This document shows positions 50,134 to 58,996 of a stretch of 64,000 nt of DNA, in pieces; the first letter of the stretch is position 1, and every line of letters begins with the position of its first letter. Source of the stretch: Streptomyces sp. NRRL WC-3742 (GTDB taxonomy: Bacteria; Actinomycetota; Actinomycetes; Streptomycetales; Streptomycetaceae); assembly GCF_000720635.1 (NCBI RefSeq), contig NZ_JOCF01000030.1, forward strand, positions 40,263 through 104,262, in the 5' to 3' direction. The position numbers were made by a program, and so were the translations under genes. The notes under the pieces were generated by a model. That model did no database searches. It saw nothing but the letters and a program-made list of their open reading frames with translations, and was not told the DNA's origin.

Positions 50134-51792
50134 TTACTTCTTCTTGACCTCGACGTCGGTGTAGACCGGGTTGCCGAAGGAGTCGAACTTCACGTTCTGG
50201 ACGTTGTTCGAGTAGCCCGAGCTGGTCTTGTAGTACCAGAGCGGGATGGCCGGCATGTCCTTGGCCAGAACGGCCTCGGCCTGCTGGTAGAGCTCGGCGG
50301 TCTTCTCGACCGTCGTGGCCGCGTCGGCGTCCTTGGCGAGCTTGTCGAACTCGGGGCTCGAGTAGCCGGCGTCGTTGGCCGCGGCACCGGTGCCGTAGAC
50401 GTCGCGCAGGAAGTTGGCGTTCAGCGGGTAGTCCTGCACCCAGCCGGTACGCATCATGCTCTTGACCTGCTTCTTCGTGACGATGTCACGCGAGGTCTTG
50501 AAGTCGGGCTTCGGGTCGCCGAGGCACTCGACACCGGTGTTCTGGCGGATGTTGTTGCAGACCGCGTCCACCCACTCCTTGTGACCACCGTCGGAGTTGT
50601 ACTGGATGGAGATCTTGCCGCCGGGAACGCCGCCGTTCTCGGTGATCAGCTGCTTGGCCTTCGCCGGGTCGAACTTGCAGGCGTCGCCACAGGCGCCGGC
50701 CTTGAAGCCCATGACGCCGGGCGCCACGAACGCGTCGGCGGGCTGGCGGTTGCCGTTCAGCACGGTCTTGGTGATGGTGTCGCGGTCGATCGCCATCGAG
50801 AGGCCCTGGCGGACCTTGGCGGCCTTGTCCTTGTCCATCGAGGTCCACTCCGCGTTGTACAGAGCGAACGAGATGTTCTGGATGGCACCCTGCGGCTGGT
50901 CGACGGCGCGCTTGCCCAGGTCGTCCTTGTACTTGGGCAGGTCGGTGGAGTCGACCTGGTCCAGGACGTCCAGCGTGTCGGACATCAGGTCCTTGTACGC
51001 GGCCTCACCGGCGGTGTAGTTGCGGAAGACAACTCCGCCGTTCTTCGCCTTGTTGGTGCCGGCGTACTGGTCGAAGGCGGCCAGGGTGACGGCCTTGTTG
51101 TGCTCCCACGACACGAACTTGTACGGGCCGTTGCCGACCGGCTTCTCGCCGTAGCCGGCCGGGTCCTTGAAGAAACCCTCGGGCAGCGGGTAGAAGGCCG
51201 AGTAGCCGAGCTTGTACGTGAAGTACGAGACCGGGGAGGAGAGGTCGATCGTGAAGTGGGTGTCGTCGACGACCTTGAGGCCGGACATCTCCTTCGCGGT
51301 CGGGTCACCCTTCTCCGGGTGGACGGCGTCGTAGCCGACGATGTCCGAGAACCAGTCGGAGTTGATCTGGTTGTTGGCCGTGTTGGCCGACCAGTTCCAC
51401 GAGTCGACGAAGGACTTCGCCGTCACCTTGGTGCCGTCGTGGAAGGTCCAGCCGGACTTCAGCGTGACCGTGAAGTGCTTGGCGTCGGTGGTCTCGATCT
51501 TGTCGGCCACCTGGTTGCGCAGAGCGCCGGTCGCCGGGTCGTAGTCGACGAGGCCCTGGAACAGCTGCTTGACGATACGGCCGCCCTGGTTCTCCATGGC
51601 GTTGGCCGGCTGCAGCGGACGCTGCGGCTCACCGCTCTGGTAGCTGAACACGCCGGCGGGGTTGACGGCAGCACCGTCGGAGCTACCACCACCGTTGGAG
51701 GAGTTGCCGCCTCCGTTGCTACCGCAAGCAGTCGCGGCAAGGGCGACAGCAACAGCTGCGACAACCCACTTGGCCTGGCTCCCACCACGCAT
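50134..51792 (-). CDS. BldKB-like oligopeptide-binding lipoprotein, operon A
   Basis: A 552-residue SBP_bac_5 lipoprotein. Signal MRGGSQAKWVVAAVAVALAA with anchor Cys23 (ATAC), then a Gly/Asn/Ser linker. The shared opening GEPQRPLQPANAMENQGGRI, FHDGTKVTAKSFVDSWNWSA, VRQGLSMAIDRDTITKTVLN and the closing NVQNVKFDSFGNP match the operon B protein throughout. It delivers peptides to permeases B and C. ATG 51792 follows AGGAGG. The very long upstream region (51793-52222), with several inverted repeats, is the operon's control region. Confidence 0.92.
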   Translation of the reverse strand: MRGGSQAKWVVAAVAVALAATACGSNGGGNSSNGGGSSDGAAVNPAGVFSYQSGEPQRPLQPANAMENQGGRIVKQLFQGLVDYDPATGALRNQVADKIETTDAKHFTVTLKSGWTFHDGTKVTAKSFVDSWNWSANTANNQINSDWFSDIVGYDAVHPEKGDPTAKEMSGLKVVDDTHFTIDLSSPVSYFTYKLGYSAFYPLPEGFFKDPAGYGEKPVGNGPYKFVSWEHNKAVTLAAFDQYAGTNKAKNGGVVFRNYTAGEAAYKDLMSDTLDVLDQVDSTDLPKYKDDLGKRAVDQPQGAIQNISFALYNAEWTSMDKDKAAKVRQGLSMAIDRDTITKTVLNGNRQPADAFVAPGVMGFKAGACGDACKFDPAKAKQLITENGGVPGGKISIQYNSDGGHKEWVDAVCNNIRQNTGVECLGDPKPDFKTSRDIVTKKQVKSMMRTGWVQDYPLNANFLRDVYGTGAAANDAGYSSPEFDKLAKDADAATTVEKTAELYQQAEAVLAKDMPAIPLWYYKTSSGYSNNVQNVKFDSFGNPVYTDVEVKKK

Positions 51793-52222
51793 CGGTGTGC
51801 CTCCTGAATTCGACGTTGCAACGAGGAGGGCACTGCGGACGGTTTGAAACCTGACCCGCTGTGCCGTCCGCGCTCGTGGTTTCGGCGCGCACCCCTGCGC
51901 GTTCACCCTTGACCCGAGCCTGACTGCACCCACTATCCGTCACGCACGGACACGAAAGTGACCAGTGACGATCTCAATTAGGTCACATGAACAGTCGGTT
52001 AGTTTCGAAAACCGGACATATGAGACATAGCCAGACAGGCACCAAACGGACAGTCGTCACGGATGACGAACTGTCACGTTCGCTCAGCGGACGTCTTGAC
52101 GTGATGAGCGCTATTCACGGAATAGCGGCCCCGACAACTTGGAGTAGTTGAAAAAGTTCGCCCCCCTCTCCAACGGAAAGGGGGGCGGGCATTCCGGCCA
52201 AAGGCCGTCTATGCCATCAGGA
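51793..52222. promoter_or_regulatory. 430-nt control region of the peptide-uptake operon, dense in inverted repeats
   Basis: This gap separates SBP A from the upstream typA gene, both on the minus strand. It is clearly richer in A/T than its surroundings between about 51940 and 52150. Inverted repeats seen: CGTTGCAACG (51814-51823), GGTTTGAAACC (51841-51851) inside arms 51835-51842/51864-51871, GTGACC/GGTCAC (51958-51963/51981-51986), an 11-bp-arm repeat with one bulge (52049-52075), and a perfect 8-bp-arm repeat (52109-52127). The typA terminator closes the region. I cannot place a promoter with confidence. No ORF with a ribosome-binding site is seen. Confidence 0.5.
52151..52187 (-). terminator. 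Factor-independent terminator of typA
   Basis: On the minus strand a 9-bp G/C stem (52187-52179 with 52167-52159) is followed by GAACTTTTT. This is one of the few textbook terminators with a U-run in the window. It lies 36 nt after the typA stop. Confidence 0.75.
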
Positions 52223-54130
<1,908 letters not shown>

Positions 54131-54349
54131 GCCTTGCTGATTCTCCCGGAATCGTGGGTTGCGGCGCCCGGCTGCGTGACGCGCACTTGCGACCCCTGTC
54201 GGTCGCCGTCGCCCGTTCCGCCTGCTACTACCGGTCCACCCACCGGGCATCTGGACATGCCTCGGCTTCCCCCTATCGTACGGGGAAGCGCCCAGGGCGG
54301 CAGAAACGGGCAGCTCAGGCGGGACCAAGATCACAACCGGCCGCCTGGA

Positions 54350-56065
54350 TCAGCCGCTCCAGCCGAGGTCCTGGAAGCGGGGCCAGGCGAGGCCGAAGGC
54401 GCCGGCGCCCTGGAGGCCCGTGCGGACGGCTACGAGGTCGGGGCGCTGGTAGAGGGGGACGGAGTGGCCGAGCTGCCAGATGCGGAGGTCGGCCTCCTGG
54501 AGGAGGTCGAGGCGGGTGTCGGGGTCGAGTTCGGCGGCGGCGCGGTCGAAGAGGTGGTCGATCTCCTCGGTGCCGCTGCGGCCGTAGTTGGTGCCGGGGG
54601 CGAGCGCGCCGTCGGGGTCGGGGCGGGGTTTGGCGTAGGCGGGGCGCTGTTCGTCGGCCGGGCTCAGGCCGGCGGGCCAGGAGAAGAGCGCGAGGTCGTA
54701 GTCCCCGGCGGCCAGGTGGTCCTGGACGAAGGTCTCGGCGGGGACGGTGACGGGCTTGACCGCGATGCCCGACTCGGCGAGGCCCGTGCGCAGGGCCTCG
54801 GCGGTGCGCTCGGCGCTCGCCGATCCGGCGGGCAGGAGCAGGGTGAGGGACAGGTCCCTGCCGTCCTTGGTTCGGGTGCCGCCGCCCCGCCGCTTCCACC
54901 CCGCCTCGTCCAGCAGGGTCGCGGCGTCCGCGGGCCCGGCGGCCGCGCTGTCGTCGTGGTAGCCCTCCTGGCCCTGGGCGAGGAGGTGGTTGCCGAGCGG
55001 GGCGCCGGGCAGGCCCAGCGGGGCGAGGGCGGCCTCGGCGACGCGCCGCCGGTCGACGGCCCGGGCCAGGGCCCGGCGTAGGGCCGGGTCATTGAGCGGG
55101 CCCCGGGCGGCGTTGACGGTGAGCTGGGTGAGCGAGGGCGCGGCGGCCCGGTGGACGGTGATCCCGGGCAGCGACTCGGCCCGCTTCAGCGCCCGGGTGT
55201 CCTTCTCCACGGCGGCGGTGAGCGGGGCGACGTCCAGCCGGTCCTGGTCGAGGGCGTCCAGGCGCTGCTCGGGCGGCGCGGCCAGGAAGTCGATCCGGTC
55301 GGCCTTGGGGCGCTCCCCCCACCAGAGCGGGTTGCGGGCGAGGGTGACCCGCCCGCCGTCCGCGTCGTAGCGGGAGAGGCTGTACGGGCCGGCGCTCAGG
55401 TGGCTCCCGCCGGTGAGCGCCCGGTTGAAGGCGCCGGAGGTGGCCGTCTCGGCGGCCGGGTAGAGCGGGGCGAACAGCGATCGCCACTCGGCGTACGGCC
55501 GCCGGAAGGTCACCTTGATCTCGCGCGGGTCGGCGCCCTGGACGATCGAGTCGACGGCCTCGTACCCGGCCGGACGGCCGCCGCCCCGATAGGCCGGGTC
55601 GAGGCCGGAGAGGGCGGCCCGCTGGGCGGTGAAGTCGGCGGCGGACAGCGGGGTGCCGTCGTTCCAGACGGCGTGGGGGTTGAGCCGGTAGGTGACGACC
55701 TGCGGTTGCTGCCCGGGCGGGGTGGACTCGGCGGCGGCCAGGTAGTCCGGGTCGGGGGCGAGCCGGCCGTGCTCGTCGGGCCGGAACAGCGAGGGGTAGA
55801 GCGCGTGCGCGAGCACGGCCGAGTCGGCGTTCGCCTCGCGCTGGTAGACGTTGAGCGTGGCCGGGACGCCGTCCAGGGCCCAGCGGACGGTGCCGCCGTC
55901 GCGGACGGCGGTGCGCTCGGCGGGGCGGACGTCCCCGGTGGTGGCGGTCGGGTCCGCCGGGACCGGCGCGGGCGCCGGGGTGCGGTGGTGGCCCTCGGTG
56001 CAGCCGCCGAGGGCGGCGGCGAGCAGCAGCGCGGCGGCTGCGGCGGTGAGCTGGCGGACGCGCAT
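54350..56065 (-). CDS. Family-5 solute-binding lipoprotein, without adjacent permeases
   Basis: A 571-residue SBP_bac_5 protein. Signal MRVRQLTAAAAALLLAAALGG ends at lipobox LGGC with anchor Cys22. Then come a Pro/Ala/Thr linker and the domain opening GGTVRWALDGVPATLNVYQ, VWNDGTPLSAADFTAQRAAL, and the late segment VPLYQRPDLVAVR. It belongs to the same branch as the protein at 37371 rather than the BldKB-like pair. No permease or ATPase gene is adjacent. The reading frame stays open far upstream, but ATG 56065 is the only start followed by a signal peptide. The 219-nt gap before typA holds the typA 5' region. Confidence 0.88.
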   Translation of the reverse strand: MRVRQLTAAAAALLLAAALGGCTEGHHRTPAPAPVPADPTATTGDVRPAERTAVRDGGTVRWALDGVPATLNVYQREANADSAVLAHALYPSLFRPDEHGRLAPDPDYLAAAESTPPGQQPQVVTYRLNPHAVWNDGTPLSAADFTAQRAALSGLDPAYRGGGRPAGYEAVDSIVQGADPREIKVTFRRPYAEWRSLFAPLYPAAETATSGAFNRALTGGSHLSAGPYSLSRYDADGGRVTLARNPLWWGERPKADRIDFLAAPPEQRLDALDQDRLDVAPLTAAVEKDTRALKRAESLPGITVHRAAAPSLTQLTVNAARGPLNDPALRRALARAVDRRRVAEAALAPLGLPGAPLGNHLLAQGQEGYHDDSAAAGPADAATLLDEAGWKRRGGGTRTKDGRDLSLTLLLPAGSASAERTAEALRTGLAESGIAVKPVTVPAETFVQDHLAAGDYDLALFSWPAGLSPADEQRPAYAKPRPDPDGALAPGTNYGRSGTEEIDHLFDRAAAELDPDTRLDLLQEADLRIWQLGHSVPLYQRPDLVAVRTGLQGAGAFGLAWPRFQDLGWSG

Positions 56066-56094
56066 GGCGGACAGGCAACACCTGGCGCCCGGCG

Positions 56095-56119
56095 CGGCCC
56101 GCCCCGACACGGCGGGCCG
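56095..56119. terminator. Stem-loop after the first SpoIIE-type phosphatase
   Basis: Arms 56095-56103 and 56111-56119 are perfect over 9 bp. It lies between the phosphatase stop (56158) and the SBP start (56065), both on the minus strand. Confidence 0.5.
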
Positions 56120-56157
56120 CCGCGCGCAACACCCGTACGGCCCAGCGCCCTGTGTGG

Positions 56158-58842
56158 CTACAGCGCCAGCTCGAACCAGACGATCTTGCCCTTGGGCGTG
56201 CGCCGGCTGCCCCAGCGCTCGGCCAGCAGGCTGACGAGCTGCAGGCCGCGCCCGCCCTCGTCGGTCTCCTGGGCGCGCCGCTGCCGGGGCTGGGCGTAGC
56301 CGTCGTCCCAGACCTCGCAGACCAGGCCCCGCTCGCGCAGCAGCCGCAGCCGGATCTCGCCGCGCCCGTGCTTGAGCGCGTTGGTGACCAGCTCGCTGAC
56401 CAGCAGCTCGGTGGTGTCGACCAGTTCCTCCAGGCCGCGCGAGAGCAGCCAGCTGCAGGCCAGTTCGCGGGCCTTGGCGACGGAGGTGGGCTCGGGCGGC
56501 AGGAACCAGTTGCCGACGGCGTCCTCGGGGAAGGCGTGCACCTTGGCCATCAGCAAGGCGATGTCGTCCTCGCCGTGGTGCGGGTCGAGCTCGCCGAGCA
56601 CATGGTCGCAGAGGTCCTCCAGGCCCTTGTCCTCGGCGGAGAGGGCGACCCGGAACGCCTTGAGCCCCTCGTCCAGCTGGTGCTTGCGGCTCTCGACCAG
56701 TCCGTCGGTGTAGAGGCCGAGCAGGGCGCCGTCGGGCAGGGTCAGCTCGACCTCCTCGAAGGGCTCGCCGCCGACGCCCAGTGGCAGGCCCGGCGGCACG
56801 TCGAGCATCCGGGCGGGCTCGCCGGGGCTGAGCAGGACGGGCGGCAGGTGGCCGGCGTTGGCGAAGACGCAGCGGCGGGTGACGGCGTCGTAGACGGCGT
56901 ACACGCAGGTGGCGAGGTAGACCTCGCGGGCCCCCTCGTCGGCCGAGGAGGTGAGCCGGCCGTACTGGGTGGGCGGGCCGGCGGGCACGGAGTCGTCGCC
57001 GAGCCCGCGGGCGATCTCGTCGAGGGCGGTGAGCACCTCGGCCGGGTCGAGGTCGAGCATGGCGAGGGTCCGTACGGCGGTGCGCAGCTGGCCCATGGCG
57101 ACGGCGGCGCGCAGGCCCCGGCCCATGACGTCGCCGATGACCAGGGCGGTGCGGTTGCCGGGCAGCGGGATGACGTCGAACCAGTCGCCGCCGACCTCGG
57201 TGTTGTTGTTGCTGGGCAGGTAGCGGCAGGCGATCTCCAGGCCGCTGGCGGCCGGGTTGCCCGGGGGCAGCAGGCTGCGCTGGAGGATCAGGGCGCGCTC
57301 GTGCTCGCGGCGGTAGAGCCGGGCGTTGTCGATGCAGACGGCGGCGCGGGCGACGAGTTCCTCGGCGATGGCGACGTCGCGGGCGTCGAAGGGCTCGCTG
57401 CCGATGGCGCGGGAGAGCTGGACAAGGCCCAGCACCTGGTCGCGGGCGACCAGCGGCACGATCAGGGTGGAGCGCAACAGCGGGTCGGGGCCGGGCTCGG
57501 GGACGACGCTGCGGCCGGTGCGCAGCGCCCGCGCGTGCGGGGAGCGGCGGGGGTAACAGAGGGTGCCGCCGGCCTCGGCGATCGGCAGGCCCGTGACGGA
57601 GCCGAGCACCGAGGAGGCGCCGCCGATGACGCTGGAGACGGCGACGCGGCGCAGTTCGCCGCTGCCGTCGGTGAGGACGCTGTCCCCGAGGCGGCCGGCG
57701 CTGGGGACGGTCTCGCCGGAGAGCAGCGCGGTGTAGAGGTCGACGGTGGCGAGGTCGCAGAACGGCGGGACGACGACGTCCAGCAGTTCCTTGGCGGTGG
57801 TCTCCAGGTCGAGGGTGGAGCCGATGTGCGCGCTGGCCTCGTTGAGCAGGGCGAGGTTGCGGCGCACGCCGTCCGCCTCGCGCTCGGCGACGTGGCGGCT
57901 GGTGACGTCGGAGACCTGCCCGGCGACGCCCATGGGCTGCCCGGCCGCGCCGTCGAGGCGGTAGAGCGAGACGGCCCAGAGCCGGTTGCCCTCTCGGGTG
58001 GGGACGGTGCCGTGGAAGCGCAGGTCGAAGACGGGTTCGCCGGTGGCGAGGACCTTGCGCAGGGCGGCGGTGAGCCGGTCGGCCTCGCTGGCGGGGAAGA
58101 TGTCGTGGGCGGTGAGCCCCTCGAGGTCGGCGGGGGCCAGGCCCATGCCGGAGGCGAAGGCGTCGTTGACGCGCTGCAGGCGCAGCCGGTCGTCGAAGAG
58201 CACGAAGCCGGTGGGGGTCTGCCCGAAGACGGCCTCGGAGGCGGCGAGGTCGGTCTCGATGCGGCGCAGCCGGCCGAGGTCGACGGCGAGGCAGGTGGCG
58301 CCTGCGGTGGGCAGGGCGCTGTCCGGCATCAGGTAGAGCTCGGCGAGCCCTTCGCCGCCGGTGGCCTCCCGGTAGGGGGTGGTGCCGACCCATTCCTCGC
58401 CGGCGAGGGTGCGTTCCAGCCGGGCGCGGCCGCGCTGCCAGAGCTCGCGGGGGACGAAGGTGGTGATGGGGTCGGCGCCGACCGCCTCGGCGGCGGGGAT
58501 GCCGAAGAACTCGGCGGCGCGCTCGCTCCACTGGCTGATCCGCCCGTCGGGGCCGATCGCGAAGGTGGCGACGCGGATGTAGTCGTAGATCGACCCCGGG
58601 TCGCCGGCGCCCCACGTCCGGTCCTCCGGTGTGGGGCTGTGGCGGGGCGGGGCGGGGTCCGTGCCCGGTGGTCCCGGGGGTGGGGGCAGGTGCAAGGCAC
58701 CGGCCTGCCCGGGTACAGCGGCATGACCGCTGCTGCTCGGCGCGTTCCGCGCCGGGGTGCTGTTCAACGGACCGACCCCTCCAACCCGCGACCGTCCGGA
58801 TGTCGAGAAGACCGAGTATTCATCATCGAGGGGTACGTTCAC
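56158..58842 (-). CDS. PAS-PAS-GAF-SpoIIE phosphatase-HATPase regulator
   Basis: An 894-residue soluble regulator. After ~75 disordered residues come PAS 1 (about 85-200, YIRVATFAIGPDGRISQWSE), PAS 2 (about 205-325, GFVLFDDRLRLQRVNDAF), GAF (about 345-505), the SpoIIE/PP2C phosphatase (about 530-750, with GGDWFDVIPLPGNRTALVIG, GDVMGRG and DGLVESR), and a C-terminal anti-sigma-type HATPase (about 770-890, ELVTNALKHG). Such proteins dephosphorylate anti-sigma antagonists and can also phosphorylate them, so this is a partner-switching node for SigF/SigB-like factors. The GTG start at 58842 follows GAGGG. A closely related protein is encoded directly upstream. Confidence 0.9.
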   Translation of the reverse strand: MNVPLDDEYSVFSTSGRSRVGGVGPLNSTPARNAPSSSGHAAVPGQAGALHLPPPPGPPGTDPAPPRHSPTPEDRTWGAGDPGSIYDYIRVATFAIGPDGRISQWSERAAEFFGIPAAEAVGADPITTFVPRELWQRGRARLERTLAGEEWVGTTPYREATGGEGLAELYLMPDSALPTAGATCLAVDLGRLRRIETDLAASEAVFGQTPTGFVLFDDRLRLQRVNDAFASGMGLAPADLEGLTAHDIFPASEADRLTAALRKVLATGEPVFDLRFHGTVPTREGNRLWAVSLYRLDGAAGQPMGVAGQVSDVTSRHVAEREADGVRRNLALLNEASAHIGSTLDLETTAKELLDVVVPPFCDLATVDLYTALLSGETVPSAGRLGDSVLTDGSGELRRVAVSSVIGGASSVLGSVTGLPIAEAGGTLCYPRRSPHARALRTGRSVVPEPGPDPLLRSTLIVPLVARDQVLGLVQLSRAIGSEPFDARDVAIAEELVARAAVCIDNARLYRREHERALILQRSLLPPGNPAASGLEIACRYLPSNNNTEVGGDWFDVIPLPGNRTALVIGDVMGRGLRAAVAMGQLRTAVRTLAMLDLDPAEVLTALDEIARGLGDDSVPAGPPTQYGRLTSSADEGAREVYLATCVYAVYDAVTRRCVFANAGHLPPVLLSPGEPARMLDVPPGLPLGVGGEPFEEVELTLPDGALLGLYTDGLVESRKHQLDEGLKAFRVALSAEDKGLEDLCDHVLGELDPHHGEDDIALLMAKVHAFPEDAVGNWFLPPEPTSVAKARELACSWLLSRGLEELVDTTELLVSELVTNALKHGRGEIRLRLLRERGLVCEVWDDGYAQPRQRRAQETDEGGRGLQLVSLLAERWGSRRTPKGKIVWFELAL

Positions 58843-58968
58843 ACGCCCTCAACATCACAACATCAGATCGGGCGAAGGTTTTTGTCCTACCGCCCGCGCA
58901 ACCACAATGCCACGTCCGCGCCCCCTTCCGGGGTGCGCGCTCCCCCTGGGGGCGTGATGGCATATGCG

Positions 58969-58992
58969 CGCCGGGCCCGCGGGGGCCCGGCG
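58969..58992. terminator. Stem-loop after the second SpoIIE-type phosphatase
   Basis: Arms 58969-58978 and 58983-58992 are perfect over 10 bp with a 4-nt loop, 4 nt past the stop codon at 58997 (minus strand). Confidence 0.6.
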
Positions 58993-58996
58993 GAGC

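Noticed and set aside
51960..52140. A small protein gene in the AT-rich control region
   Set aside because: No frame of reasonable length has a ribosome-binding site and start codon on either strand.
54350..58615. One continuous frame that could suggest a giant SBP fusion
   Set aside because: Only the part from ATG 56065 has a signal peptide and SBP motifs. The rest is an Arg/Pro-rich shadow of the phosphatase gene in another frame.
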